64,000 nucleotides of DNA from Mangifera indica (GCF_011075055.1 NC_058154.1:3596001-3660000), one strand, 5' to 3'; shown: positions 47,581-61,040, counted from the first letter of the stretch. The notes: generated from the letters alone by a model not told the origin. A program made the numbers and translations.

Positions 47581-48020
47581 AAACAATATTGTAATAATAA
47601 ATTTTGGATTTGTTTTGATAATTGAAGAATCCTATCCAGATTAATTAGACGAATAAACCTTAAATACAATGATCAAATCTATAATTATTATATCAACTAA
47701 GTCAAAGTTTTATTATTTTGGTTGTAAGAAAAAACTTGAAGTTTGATAAATATATTTTATTACTCTCTATCATTTGATATTAGAGCTTAATCTTAATCTA
47801 TATATAAAAAGAAAAATACAAAATTAATACTTTACTGATATTACTAAAATTTTAGTAAAATAATTTTTAGTACTATTTTATTACATTTAATCAAATACAA
47901 TAATTATTTATATCTATTGATTTTTTTCAAACATAGTAATAATTTATATTCAGTTATCTTCTAAAATAATATTTTATTTTTGATAATAAAATATTACTCA
48001 AATCAGTTACAATCTAAGTT
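47581..48020. repeat. PIF/Harbinger-like MITE relative
   Basis: TTTAATCAAATACAATAATT, then TAATAATTTATATTCAGTTATC and ATATTTTATTTTTGATAATAAA match the family. The left boundary, near TTTTGATAATTGAAGAATCC, is uncertain. Confidence 0.5.
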
Positions 48021-48840
48021 CTTAGTTAAGACAAATGACATATGACAAAATAGAAATTTTAGAAATATAATATAATTTCTTTATTTTTTTAAATTTAGGG
48101 TTTAGAATTTTTAATTAATATTTACTTAAGTTATTTTCTTATTTTTTAAAATGTTATTTACGTGACTTGAATCTGACTCAGCTACAGAGGATAAATGTGA
48201 GATATAAATACTTTATTATTGTTAAATCTCTTCACATAAAATAGAAAATTCAACTATATTAATTTAATAACTAATCATAATATGTGTTTAAGATTAAGAG
48301 ATTATAATTGAATATTGGATATATATTAAGTTTAAAAGTATTGATGCTATAATTTGAAAATTAATTATGTATTATGTTATGTTAAGTCTAATAGCTAATT
48401 AAATATTTTGATTTGAAATATTATATTAATTATAACCAAGTGTTCCATAAAAAGTATTAAAATTATAAATTATATTATCATATTTTTAAAAATATATTAT
48501 TGATGATATATTGTATTAAACTCGTATATATACGTTTTATAATATTTATGTATTTGAATTTTATAACATATTTTTATAAATATATTTTTTATCATTCATC
48601 ATATTATACCTCTATAATTTTTGTACTGTTTTTCTTTTGTTCCTATATTTCCTAATTAGGATATTAGTCACATAAATAAAATTACTTTTATATAAATACA
48701 TTTATTAGATAAATTAACAAAAATGTTTTTAACCCATAGATATTTTTGTCCAATCACATGCAGGAAGATCGGTGTTTGAATTGATGTTTTTTATTGGGTT
48801 AAATATGTAATTTAATTTACATCTTTTATAGGGTAATTTA
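48021..48840. other. AT-rich gap
   Basis: I found only A/T-rich, stop-filled sequence with no repeat that I could delimit. Confidence 0.4.
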
Positions 48841-49007
48841 TTAAAGGGAAATTATATTAAATGCCTTTTTTACCCTTTTATTAAGCAAAAATACCCATTT
48901 TTCCTATTTATAACAAAAATACCCAATTTTCCTATTCTTAACAAAAATGCCCTTAACTTTTTTTTAAATACTAAAATTACTCTTCACCACACCACATCTA
49001 TATAAAC

Positions 49008-49160
49008 TCTCTCACTCACTCTTATTACACACACTTCTTATATCACTCAAACACTCACTTTCACTCTCATTTTTACTCAATATCAATTAGTACGAGTTTG
49101 TTCGGAAGAAAGAAGTTCGTATTTTTGAATTCGAATCGAAAAAAGTTAGTTTGTAAAAAA
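49008..49160 (+). promoter_or_regulatory. Candidate promoter and leader of the MULE transposase gene
   Basis: A TATA box (CTATATAAAC, 49008-49017) is followed by a C/T/A-rich CTCTCACTCACTCTTATTAC stretch, a common plant start-site context. AAAAAAAAGGTATTTAT at about 49155-49170 could be a donor leading into the tandem-repeat region as a first intron. This is inference. Confidence 0.35.
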
Positions 49161-49192
49161 AAGGTATTTATATGAATCTTAACTTAAAATTT

Positions 49193-50375
49193 AATTTTAT
49201 TTGTTAAATCTAGTTTGTATGTCATGTAAATGGGGTATTTGAATATTAGATAATAATATAGGGGTTAAATAAAATGTTAGAAAAATATAGGGGGTATTTT
49301 GATATTACACAATATATAAAAGATTTAAATAACATGTTAAGAATAGATAGATATATTTTAATACAAGACAACATACAAGGGTGTTAAATTAAGTGTTAGA
49401 TAATTATTGGGGGTCAAAAAAATGTTATAAAAATATGAGGGATATTTTGATAGCAAATATTGTAAGAGCATTATAAATGAAATGTTAGGAATAGATAGAT
49501 GCATTTTGACATGAGACAACACACAAAGGGTGTTAAATGAAATGTTAGGTAATTATAGGGGGTAAAATAAAATATAAAAAATATGAGGGGTATTTTGATA
49601 TTACATAATACATGAAGGATTTAAATAATAGGTTAAGAATAAATAGATGTATTTTGATATAAGGCAACATAAAAGGGTGTTAAATGAAAGGTTAGATAAT
49701 TATAAGGGGTTAAATGAAATGTTAGAAAAATATGGGGGTATTTTGATATTACATAATATATGAAGGATTTAAATAACATGTTAAGAATAAATAGACATAT
49801 TTTAATACTAGGGAATATACGAAGGTGTTAGATAAAATATTAGATAAGTATGAGGGGCTAAATGAAATGTTATAAAAATATGAGAGGTATTTTGATATTA
49901 AACATTATAAGAACGTTTTAAATGAAATGTTAATAATGGATAGATATATTTTGATACAAGATAACATACAAGTTTGTTAAATAAAATGTTAGACAATTAT
50001 AGGTGGTTAAAAAAATATTAGAAAAATATAGGGGGTATTTTGATATTAAACATTATAAGAACGTTTTAAATGAAATGTTAAAAATAGATAGATACATTTT
50101 GATACAAGATAACATACAAGAATGTTAAATAAAATGTTTGATAATTATAGGAGGTTAAAAAAGTATTAGAAAAATATAGGGGTATTTTGATATTAAACAT
50201 TGTAAAAATGTTTTAAATAGAATGTTAAGAATAGATAGATGCATTTTGATACAAGATAACATACAAGAGTGTTAGATAAAATGTTAAATAATTATAGGGG
50301 GTTAAATAAAATATTAAAAAAATATGAGGGGTATTTTAATATTAATCATTGTAAGACTATTTTAAATCGTTATTA
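49193..50375. repeat. 148-bp tandem repeat, seven to eight units
   Basis: The phrase GAATAGATAGAT or a variant falls at 49341, 49489, 49637, 49785, 49934, 50082 and 50229, a period of 147-149 bp. Each unit also has AATTATAGGGGGTTAAA, AAAAATATGAGGGGTATTTT and ACAAGATAACATACAAG. Alternate units differ in a small block (CATAATATATGAAGGATT versus AACATTATAAGAACGTTT), so higher-order copying is possible. Confidence 0.92.
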
Positions 50376-50439
50376 CAGATTTTTTGTTATAAACAATTAA
50401 ATTTTTTTTCCAAAAATTTGTCATTGTATGATTGATAAT

Positions 50440-53070
50440 TAGAATAGATGGTTATGCATCAGTTTGTTATCAAAGAGAATAGATTCAAGATGATAACAAC
50501 ACAATGAAATATGTTGAAGGATCCAAACAATTGATTAAAATTCCGTATGGAACATCATTGCAGGGATTTATTTAGCTTTTGAAGAAGTCTTGCCATTTTG
50601 ATCCAATGAAAAATTACCTTCAACTATTAATGAAGCCAAAAAAAATTGAACTCAACTGCCCCGTACAGATCCAAAATGATGATGATGTCTAGGGTTTTAT
50701 TAATATGTCTCAATATTTATAGGAATGTATTCATGTTTTTGTTATATGTATTGAAGGACAGGAGAAAGAAGAAGAAGATGAAGAAGAAATTAGTGGAGTG
50801 AAAAAAGAATATGATTTGAAAAACTTGATTGATTTCAATAATGACCCATTGCACATTGCAAACTCATGGGCTTATGGAGAGAAAGATAGGGTTCCTGACT
50901 GGGGTGACTTTGATGAAAATGATATGTCTGATATTTCTTCTGAAGAGGCAAAACTCGAGTATATGCCACTTGTTACTGAGGGTATGAACAGTTTACAACT
51001 TGAAGATCTTATTTCAGGTGGTGGAAATTATTCTGGGCCATTTTTTGACAATGTCCCCACTGATCTGTTTAGGGGCTTCTTGATTTTCCTTTACGCCCAT
51101 CAATATCATCAGGTGGTACAAGATCGATTCGAGAGAAAAATGGTGTAAAGCTTGGTGATATTTTTCATAATAAAATAAAATTGAAAGATGCTGTGAAGCA
51201 ATTTGTCCTACTGAAAGAATTTCAATTCATGGTTAAAAAGTTTGACAAGGGGCGATGAGATATTAAGTGCAAGACTGAAAATTGTCAGTAGTATATACAT
51301 GCAACCAAATCCAAAGTCAGTGAGGTGTTTCAAATCAACCAAATGGATCCAACTTACTCATGTTCAGTTGATCAAATAATGCCACATCATAGATAAGTTG
51401 GGCCCAAGCTTTAGGTCAATTAATAAGGTCAAAGTTTGTGTTGATTAATCGAATTTATCGCCCTAAGGAAATAATTATGGACATCGCCAACCGATATAAA
51501 ATTGACAGATTATATTCACAAGCTTGACGGGTAAGAAACTGGGCTTTAAATTCATTGAGGGGTTTACTGGAGGAATCATTTATGCTCTTACCAGATTATT
51601 GCTACAATCTACAACGTACTAATCTAGGAATCGTAACTGCTATTGAAACGAACGATGCCTATCGATTTAAGTATTTTTTCACGGCATTAAGATGTCCGTT
51701 CGTGCATTTAGAGAATATCTTCGACCTGTTATTTGCATTGATACTGCTTTCCTTAACGGTCGATATCTAAGACATTTATTCCTAGCGGTGGGCCTTGATA
51801 GTAACAACCATATCTATCCTATTGGTTTCGGTGTCAGTAAGAAAAAAGATCACGACACATGGTGTTGGTTTCTCAGGAAGATTAAAGAATGCATCCACAA
51901 TCTCTCTGAGTTAGTGATAATCTCAAATCGATATCATGCTATATACTTTGCAATGGCTAAAGTCTTTCTGGGTGTCTACCATGGATGTTGTTGTCATCAC
52001 TTTCTATATAACATGCGGGCAAAGTACAAACGAGACTCAAAGGCAACGTGTTTAAACAAGTATTAACATTTTATTCTGTTTAACTTTTTTATACATTTTG
52101 ATCATAAAGTTCTCATATTATTTACCACCTTGCAGGTTGCGGGTGTATATTAGAAAACCGTGAAATCATACACAGAAGCAGAATTTGAGGCTATGATGTG
52201 ATGAACCCTCAAGCTGGGGCTTATCTACGTGAGGTCCGATTTGAGCATTGGAGTAGAACACACTTTCCAGGGCATCGATACAACATCATGACAACTAATA
52301 TTGTAGAGTCATTTAACGCCCTTGTCAGACATGCATGGGGTCTGCCTATCACGATGCTCATCGAGTTCATTCATGGTACCATGCAGCGATGGTTTTACTA
52401 GAGGAGAAACCATGCAAGTACGTATCCAATTGTTAATAACTATGTATTTGATCATGTACTTCTTCCCTTATGTTTGTTATTAACAAATTTGTTGTTAATA
52501 TTTTTTTAAATTATAGATGAATGCTCTAACTTTGTCACCTCTTGGACGGAGGAGAAGATCAGTCATCGTCTGTCAGAGTCTGCACGTTTGAAGGTTCGAT
52601 CAATTACACCTACTCGATATCAAGTTATTGGTTTTGGTGGATACATGGGTATTGTAGACTTCAGTGAAATGTCTTGTATGTTTAGACAGTTTTAGCTTTC
52701 ATGTATTCCGTGCAAGCATGCCATTGCTATTGCACGACACATGAGGGTCACAAATGTCAATGCGTGAGTTTATCCATTCTTCTGCACTGAATTCTACCAT
52801 GCAATATATCAGAAACCTGTCAATCCTCTTGGAAACTAATTAGAATGGTTGCATTCACTAGAAGAAAGAGTTATCCTAGACCTCGTTTGCCTAGGTCGCC
52901 CTTCTAATAGAAATCGACATCTTTCGCAAGGAGAAAATGTTACACCCAGGATTTACAATCGTTGTCAAGATCCAAAACATGTCCGAATCCAATGTAAAAG
53001 CCCAGCACCAATCTCAAGTTCCGCCCCACAACGTTCATCCAAAAAAGGTAAAGGGTTGAGATCTTGACAA
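50440..53070 (+). pseudogene. MuDR-type (MULE) transposase pseudogene
   Basis: Parts of a Mutator-like transposase are spread over several frames. An N-terminal acidic region (50798-51148) has VPDWGDFDENDMSD. Near 51430-51660 is a helix-rich part with DIANRYKIDRLYSQA and NLGIVTAIETND. The DDE core at 51692-52066 has RPVICIDTAFLNGRYL, IYPIGFGVSKKKDHDTWCWF and FLGVYHGCCCHHFLYN. A piece at 52198-52401 has HWSRTHFPGHRYNIMTTNIV and QRWFY. A SWIM-type zinc-finger remnant has CIPCKHAIAIARHM (about 52702-52743), and a knuckle-like NRCQDPKHVRIQC lies near 52960. Stops and shifts separate these parts, so no active enzyme can result. Its ends could not be matched to the GGCCAAA family, so I do not claim it mobilised those MITEs. 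Confidence 0.85.
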
Positions 53071-53335
53071 GCTTTTATTTAGTTTTGTTAGTTATATGGT
53101 TTTACAAACTACTTTATATATAATTAATCACTTTAAAGGATTCTACAAAAATAATTAATAACTTTAGGACTTTATCATTTTAGCTAACATAACATGGTTT
53201 TACAAACTACTCTGTATATAAACTAAATTTTTAATCATTCTTTTCCATTAAAAACAAAATTATCTCAATCTCATTAATCTTGTTCTCAGCCAAAATTCGA
53301 TAACACCTAGTAATACAATGCTTCCCTTTAAATAA

Positions 53336-53884
53336 GGCCAAAGGACAAAAGCATACTCTCGAGAGTTCAAAAACTCAAATACCTACCCAAGGTTTAATCC
53401 GTTTTCACACACCTAAGAATTTTCTGACAGGATTAAGGGTAAAATCGTTATTTTACTAGTAATATTAAAATAAATAAAACTATATCTCATTTCCCCCCTT
53501 GACTTGGAAAACAAACAATTTTTCCTCAGGATTAAGTTTGGAAAAATTCACTTTTTCACCTAAGGTTTCAATTTTCTAGCAAAATCGCTCCTCTTCGACA
53601 ATCGACATCATTCGACCATTTTTTTCCCTTTTTCTAAACGCTTCTTTATTGGAGAAGATGAGATTTCGTCTAGACAATGACGAATCATCTATGTCCAGAA
53701 GAATCAATGAGGCCATTGATTTGGCTTCATTGGCTGGAATCAATAGCCATGTCTAGAACCATGGGCAAGTCGATGACAGAAGACGACGAAAATGTAGTGA
53801 ACTGTAGCTGATTCAACAAATATGCAATCGATTTGTCATTGGAGTTGATTCTTTGTCTTCGATTCAATTCGCTGTCCTTTGGCC
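53336..53884. mobile_element. Mutator-type MITE with perfect 10-bp target duplication
   Basis: It starts GGCCAAAGGACAAAAGC and ends GCTGTCCTTTGGCC. CTTTAAATAA flanks both sides (53326-53335 and 53885-53894). Inside are GGGTAAAATCGTTATTT, characteristic of the family, and a core with AGAAGATGAGATTTCGTC. The right arm has lost part of its inner symmetry, which makes this the shortest copy. Confidence 0.85.
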
Positions 53885-53974
53885 CTTTAAATAATGGGAA
53901 AAATTAAACCACTTTTTTTGACTAAAATTAGATAATATCCAATAAATTAACTTTCATACTAACCTAGAGACATT

Positions 53975-56785
53975 AATTGGGCTAGGCCAAATGGAGGCTT
54001 AGCCCAAAGCCCATAAATAAGGCTTGACTCGATACTGTAACGCGTTGGGCTTAACCTATAGGTCTTTTGGACGGGGTTATGGGCCAAGGTATTAGGCCCA
54101 TGGGCCAGTCCAACCCAACCCAACCTAATACTGTTTAAATATTAAAAATATAAAAAAATTTATATTATAGAAGGCAGTTGGCTTGTTGTAGAAGCCAACG
54201 ACTTTGCTTATGGTAGAAGCCGTTGTTTTAATTTTTTTTCTCCTATATAAATAACTTAAATCTTCTCTATTTTCCAATTTTGTTTACAAATATCTCAATC
54301 TCAATTCTTTCATTTTATTCTTAATCACATTTTCTCTCATTTTATCAACTCTCTTTTAGAAACTATTTGAATTCACAAACAATAATTCTTTTTATTTATA
54401 ATTTCGTTTTCATTTTAATTTTATCATTACAAAATATTACAAATGGATCCAAGGTTAAATGAATTCAATCCATTTGAATATTATCATGTTAGTGTTGATG
54501 ATATTATTGATAATGCACATGGTGGAATAGGTAGAACATCAATAGGTAAAAGTGGTACAGACACATGTTCGCATTCGATAGAGAAAAAAAAAACAAACAT
54601 CAATGGTGTAGGAGTACTTCAATCAAATATAAGAAATGATGGAAAGAAAATTAATTCGTTGAGCAATATGTAAACATTGTGGTTTTTGTTTGACATGTAC
54701 AAGTACGGGTGGCACGGGGCATCTTTGTTGACATATTACTAATTATTGTAAAAAAATTTGACACGAGTTCAAAGGGTAAAAATAAATTGTATTCACCCAA
54801 TCGCGATCCATTGGTCCCGACACCAATTTAGCAAGAGGTCTAAGTAGTTTCAAACACATAGGAGAAATGTCAACTTTCACATTTGATCAAATGAAGATGC
54901 GAGACTACATGACCAGGTGTATAGTTGCTTCTTATCAACCTTTTAATTATGCATAAGAGGAAATTTTAGAATGGATGATGTAAAATAATGTTCAACCGAC
55001 ATTCAGAAGAATTTCTTAGAAATTATGAATTAATGAAATTAAAAGTTATTGAAGAATTAAGTAATTTTAATGGTGTTATTTCAATAATTTTTTATTTATG
55101 GATAACTACGAATCAAGATATAGGGTACTTATGTGTAACTGCCCAATATGTTAATTCTGATTGGCAGTTATATAAAAAAATTATTGTATTTAAAAATTTA
55201 AAATATTCACATGATAATTTTACAATTTATTGTAAATTAACAAATACTTTTGAAGAATATAAAATTAATAATTCTACTTTTTCAATTACTTTTGATAATG
55301 CCAAAAATAATGATAAAGTTATTGAATATATGTATAATCATTTATCTCCTCCAGTTAATGAAAAATCATTTTATACTAGGCGCACATTTCATGTTATTAA
55401 TTTAATAGCTCAAAAAGGTTTGACCCTTGTTAAAAAACATATACAAATAATTAGATATGCTATTGTATACATTTCGTCATTCCCATCACAGGTGCAAACA
55501 TATTATTAATAATGTAAATCAAAGGGGTTAAGAAGAATAAATTAAAAATAGATCTTAAAACTAAGTGGAATTCAATATACCTCATGTTAAAAGTATGCGT
55601 AAGGTATGAAGTTTTTATAGCACGGTACTTCAATATCTAATCAAAAGATTCGGCAAATCTTTTATTTTTTTTGACATATCAAGGTTATGAGATAGCTATG
55701 ACTCTACTGAACATGTTAGAGTCATTGAAGACAACTATAGACTATTGCTCAGGTATGTATTATCCAATTACTTGTTCAATAATATATAGTGTGATATAAA
55801 TAAGTGAACTTTCTAAAGAACATGAGACTCATGATTCTCATCATACTTTCTAAAATATATCTAGGCAAATAAAACAAAAATTTAAAAAATATTGGAGTGA
55901 AATTCATTTACTTTATTTTGCAATTATTGTCTTAGATCTTAGGGCAAAAACTAATGGACTACAAAATTTATTTGATTTTATTAATGAAAATTTGTTAATT
56001 AATAGCAATGTTAATTATGTTAAAAATGTTTAAGATTTTTTACTTAAAATTTATAATATTTATGAACAAAAATATGGAAGGACTAGACAAAGTTCTATAC
56101 CAAAGGTAAGTTTCGGTAGTTTAGACAAAAAAAAAGTTGTGTATATGGTTGCTTTTGTTTAAAGGTAAGCAATATATGAATCAAAGTACAAATTACGGTT
56201 AGTTTTATAATTTTATTAACATTGAGAATTATCTAGAAATTGTTCAAAAATATAAAACTAAAAAACTAGATGTTTTGGCATGGTGAAAAGATAAGGCATA
56301 AACTTTTCCTATGTTTGTTGCCATAGCTGAAGATCTACTAATACCTTCGGTGTTGAATGTAGTATCAAAATCCACTTTTAGTGCAGTGGATGCGTGTTAG
56401 ATGATAAACAATCCAATTTATACCTAAATATGGTCAAGGTGATCATGTGTAAGAAGATTGGGTCAAAGTTGATTTCAAATTATAGAATTGGGTGGCTAAA
56501 AATATCTTTGAAAAATTCACAAATTTGGACGTTGATAATGATTAGATAAATTATATGATATATATATTTTATTTATATTTATAATTATACAGTATGTAAA
56601 TTAATTTTTTTGTATTAAGTTATAATATGTTTTATCATGTAACCACAATGTTCCTTTGCTACAAGTGAGGGTTATTAGCCAGCCCAATCCAAAGACCAAT
56701 TAATATACAGGCCTAAGGTTTAACCCAACCCATAGGCGAAGTCAGCCTCTTCGACCCATGGACACCTCAATACCAACCAAATGGA
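53975..56785 (+). mobile_element. hAT element with decayed transposase
   Basis: The left end is near GAGACATTAATTGGGCTAGG and the right end near GACCCATGGACACCTCAA. Both resemble the ends of the deleted relative at 36890-37790 and are only weakly inverted to each other. A leader of about 450 bp with AGAAGCC palindromes (54190-54230) and a TATATAAATAA at 54245 precedes the transposase. Exact ends and target duplication are not resolved. Confidence 0.7.
54443..56510 (+). pseudogene. hAT transposase pseudogene
   Basis: Translation from 54443 starts MDPRLNEFNPFEYYHVSVDD. After a stop, a BED-type zinc finger is readable in another frame (54669-54750: C-K-H-C, then TSTGGTGHL, H and C). A helical part has FDQMKMRDYMTRCIVASYQP. 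The long frame 54988-55509 holds the start of the hAT RNase-H-like core, with SIIFYLWITTNQDIGYLCVT, FSITFDNAKNNDKVIEYM and FHVINLIAQKGLTLVKKHI. Later come LDLKTKWNSIYLMLK (55553-55600), KKYWSEIHLLYFAIIVLDLR (about 55885) and a dimerisation region with AEDLLIPSVLNVVSKSTFSA (about 56320-56390). Several stops and shifts separate these parts, so no protein is expected. Confidence 0.85.
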
Positions 56786-57432
56786 AAGACTCTTCACCAT
56801 TAGAATAACGTGTGTTCACATCTCCCTCTTTTAAGCTTAAACTTACATTTTCACTCTTCCTAATTTTTATTTATGTAAATATATAATGTTGTTTATAAAT
56901 ATTTTTATGTTATAATTATTGATGACATAATCCAACCACCCACAAATTCATCACTTTGGTTTGAGTGTCACAATTTATACTAAAACATCCCAAGTAGAAA
57001 AATAATACGAGGAATTATAGACATTTTGTTTGAATAACAGCTCCTGCAATTGAAAATGTTTCCTCAACCATCTCTTTGATAAACAATTTCTCTTTCACCT
57101 ACGAATCCCAAACTAACATGAGGTAAACCTTATTATTATTTTGAAATTTTGCTATTATTTGAACTCAAATCCTAACCATGATAATGGCACAGAGTCATGT
57201 CTTTGTAATTATGCTAAGATTTGATTTGAGTTCATTTAATAAGAAATATACGTCATATTAGGATATAAATTAATTATCCTAAACATTAACGGTTTAAGCA
57301 AAATTATCCAATTTTTTTAAACTTAAGAAAAAATGCCTTTTTTACCTAAAATGACCAAAATGCTTTCATATATAAACAAAAAATTATTTTTCAGTGAATT
57401 CCAAGGTCGAAATTCCAATAAGGGGGAGGAAT
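56786..57432. other. Gap and last internal bases of a gypsy element
   Basis: Most of it is unrecognised. The final part (about 57390-57432) has GTGAATTCCAAGGTCGAAATTCC, then AATAAGGGGGAGGAAT. This is the typical 3' end of a Ty3/gypsy internal region with its polypurine tract, directly before the LTR start. Confidence 0.5.
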
Positions 57433-59761
57433 TGTAACATCTATAGGTACATCTCAAGGGTAAAACAGTTTTTTTGTATAAGTTAGCAAGTTGTGAAAGT
57501 TAAAGTAGGGGTTTTAAGTGACACATAACTGTGTATAATGAGACCATGCCCATGTGTCATTTCACATTAGCCGAATGAGACTGATTTTGTGTGAATTCAA
57601 AATTAAGTGACATATGCTCATGTGCCTTGAGCACATGCTTGTGTGTATGTAATACTTTTTCAGTTTATATAAGAAGTGTTCTTTATGTTTTTAGGGGTGT
57701 GAAACCCTAATCAAATGCACATGCTTCCTTGAGTATGAGAGAGATGTTTGAGGCCTAACCTTTAAGCTTTCTCATAGTAGTTTTTGGTGGTACTTTCTAG
57801 TGTCATGGTAGAAGAGAAAGGAAAAAAGAATAAACCCTCTTATTAGGGTTATAAGAGGTAAGTAGGGTTTGCTATATTAGGGTTTAATTCAAATTATTGT
57901 TATTGTTTATTAAACCTTGATGATGATAATTTCCATGATATTAATCAACTAGCATAATCAAGATGTTATTCATTATCATACTGCATGTTGAGGGTAAATT
58001 GATACATGTTGATAATTGTGTATATATGGTAAGACTTTAGGCATGTTTAAGTTTGCTAGATGAGATTATGGAATGCAAGAAACCTTTGAATGATGACTGG
58101 TATGCTGATTCCTGTTAGATTAATCTCCATAAAGTGTAGGGTTAATTTCCAATTACATGCATATTAATAGTTTAGGCATTTGTATAAATAACCTTGAGTT
58201 AAGACGAAATATATGTTATTTGACAATCCTAACAAGCAAGAGAAATAATTTGAATGTGGGTTCAGTGATGAATCTTGTGATGGATTGCTAGAATGCTTAG
58301 AAATTAGATTGAGAAGTAAAACTAGGTCATCGTTTTAATTTCTAGGTTTGACACATGGCCGTGTGGCACAAGACACACACCTTTGTGCATGAATTCTAAC
58401 TTTCAGGCTTATTTTTTTTATTATTTTGATGAGTGTTGAATACTGTTGACTAGTTAAAAGTCAACTAGGACACGTGGTCTTCTTGTGTATACCTTAGCAT
58501 GATCATGTGTAAGGGAGAAATGACTATAATACCTCTGCAAAATGGTGTAGTTGGGAGAAGTTTAGAAAGAAAAGTGAAATAATATCAAAAGAGGGCACAC
58601 ACCGTGTGTGTGTTGGAAATTAATGCATAGGGAAATGTCATAAGGAATAGTTGTGTGTTTAGGAATAAAAAGAGACACCCTCGTGTATCTATAGACACGC
58701 ACCCGTGTGTGTAAAGTATAATAAAGAAAAGAGAAAAGAGAATTAGGCTATGAATTTAAAGGTTGTCTGGAGTAACAGTATAAAAAGTTGGGTACATAGT
58801 AGTACCTTATGTGCCTAAAAGTTCATTTATAATAAAGCACAAGACAATCTCTTAGGTAGAAGCAAGAGTGAGCTAAGTAAGTAAAGGCTTGAGATGCATG
58901 TCTGTTAGACATTATAGAATCGTTATGATAAGGCATTGTGAGTACATGGTCACTACACCATTTGAAGTAAGACATTAGACCCATAGTAGGGCATATGCTC
59001 ATAGTAAAACTCAGTTAAGATATAATTGGTGTAATGAAATAGAAAAATAGCTAATATGGCCAAGATGCCAAATCTTGTATTCAATCCAGACCGATCGATA
59101 GCTATAGTTTTCAAATTTAAATACTTTTATCGAGTTTAGTATAGTCACGCCAGATAGGAATCTGGGAGAGTGGTTCTTTAGTGACAAAGAAGCATATAGT
59201 TCGACCTAAGAGTTATGACATACAACCTAGGCAATCCCTAAAGTATAATATGAGTACATAAATAGTACATAGGACTTGTTATCATCCATAGAGGAGTTTA
59301 TTGTCGGCTCTAGATAATAAAGTTAGCATGGTCGAGTTTAAGGGCATTTTAGAAATTTCAATAAAGGTTATTAATTTAGTCTCCTACTTACTAAGTGTTT
59401 CACCATTCACTTCTATATTTTCATATGTGTAGGTACAGGTGATCATAATGGCTATGGGATGAGCAGTGATCCACGGGCCTATAGCATCAAAGGTAATGCA
59501 GTATTTTTTGCTCTTGTTTAAATCAAATTTTCATTGATGTTTTAGACTGCACACATTATGTTTTCATGTTTGGATATCTATTGATGCTTCTAGTTATTCT
59601 TAAGACAAGGATATTTTAGTAATTTTTTAAGTTTCAATAAATAAGGTTTTATTTAGCTATTTAATGTATTAATTACTTGTTTTAACTTAAATGCAGGCTC
59701 AAAATAGGTAATTTAGTGAAGCATTCCTTCGGAGGCAATACTTCTGGAGGAAAGTGTTATA
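57433..59761 (+). mobile_element. Gypsy-type LTR copy B (3' LTR)
   Basis: It is preceded by a polypurine tract (AGGGGGAGGAAT), begins TGTAACATCTATAGG and ends CTTCTGGAGGAAAGTGTTATA, an imperfect mirror of the start. A TTTATATAAGAAGTG box lies at about 57664. The segment repeats many CATGTGCCTTGAGCACATG-like and ACACGCACCCGTGTGTG-like palindromic words. It matches LTR copy A at both ends and in a CTACTTACTAAGTGTTTCACC block. No coding region of this element survives. Confidence 0.65.
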
Positions 59762-61040
59762 ATGGAATTCTAAAAATCATCAACACACACCTATGTCTCT
59801 TAAAACACGATTGTATAGAATTGGGGAAAATTCTCTTCTTGTGTGACATGTACATGGGCTTCTCTTAGGAGAGAGAACACTCTAGTGTCTAAGGGGATAC
59901 ACCTTCATGTACTTTTGGGAAAAATATAATTTAAGGATTAAAAATATGAAAGTATTGCATGTGGCTATTAAAATGATCATTTTACCCTTAAAAAGGGGTA
60001 ATTAGGAGAAAAATAAGAAGAAATGCCCTAATGAAGGTTGTTGATAATGAAAACATTATTGGGGTACTTGACTATGTGAAGATATCATGAAACCCAATCG
60101 AAGTGATTCTAAGTTGAAAGTTCTAACAATGCATTATCAGATTCTTATTACTAAGGTATGTGTGGTGTTTGTATCACCAAGCTTAGTGCATTGTGGATTT
60201 GTCACCAAGTTAAGTGTAGTGTGACTTGTCATTAGGCTGTATGTAATGTCACGCATCATTGACCTATGTGCAATGAGATGTAGCCACTTAGCATGTGCGT
60301 TATGGTGGTGAAAACAACAAGGTTAGTTTGTGTAACCTTAACCTTAAGCCTGACTAACACGTATACAAGGTACACCATATATGTTACATCGAGGATGTCA
60401 TATGTTTTCACTAGACATCGGGGACATTATGTTATATCATTGGACATATGTAATCGGGGATGATATTAATAATGAAAATAGGCACAAGGTGTCAATGTAG
60501 TCAAATGAGCATCTAGGATGCTGGAAAACATCAGAAACGCCACAACATCGATTAAAATAGGATAACTAGGGAATAATTTATAATTTTATGCTATATGCTT
60601 ACCTATTTATTGAGTGTGTTTTACTCACAAAATTCCATTATGATTTTGTAGGTAGACTCGTGGAAAAGTGGGGTGGTGGCGGAGGTAACGGTTCAGCCTA
60701 AGACATTCCATGATGGGTAGAGGCATTTTCAACATTTTCATGGTTAGATTGTATTTATGTTTTAGAACTTGTTTATGCACATTTATGTATTGAATTTGTT
60801 TATGCACACTTGTGTTGTTGAGTCATAATTATACTTTTGAGATTCGTGATTATTCATAATTATTGTAATACATTTATTATTGATTTGTTTATTTATTAAA
60901 TTGATAATGCAAATGTTTTGAAAAATTTAGGGCATGGTATTGGGAATGAAAAAGTGTCAAGTGTCTGTTGGCTTCAATGAACAAAAAGCTTTAGAGGAAG
61001 CACGGAAACATACAAAACTCATACAATATCCTTGTTGCAT
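59762..61040. repeat. Second LTR-type fragment with short tandem repeats
   Basis: At 60172-60285, four units of about 27-30 bp (GTATCACCAAGCTTAGTGCA; GTCACCAAGTTAAGTGTAG; and two diverged ones) occur in a row. The block ATTTATTGAGTGTGTTTTAC, then TTTTGTAGGTAGACTCGTGG near 60610-60660, resembles the 3'-processing region of large gypsy LTRs. It is probably a fragment of a different LTR family. No terminal sequences were found. A 60-codon minus-strand frame (60625-60807) is not a gene. Confidence 0.4.

Noticed and set aside
49193..50375. Tandem array as a CRISPR array
   Set aside because: The unit is a continuous 148-bp repeat without unique spacers, in a plant genome.
50440..53070. The MULE at 50 kb as the autonomous partner of the GGCCAAA MITEs
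   Set aside because: No GGCCAAAGGAC-like ends were found around it, so the link is unsupported.
56940..57090. Minus-strand ETFSIAGAVIQ as a hAT dimerisation fragment
   Set aside because: Only a short resemblance, followed at once by stops; too weak to annotate.
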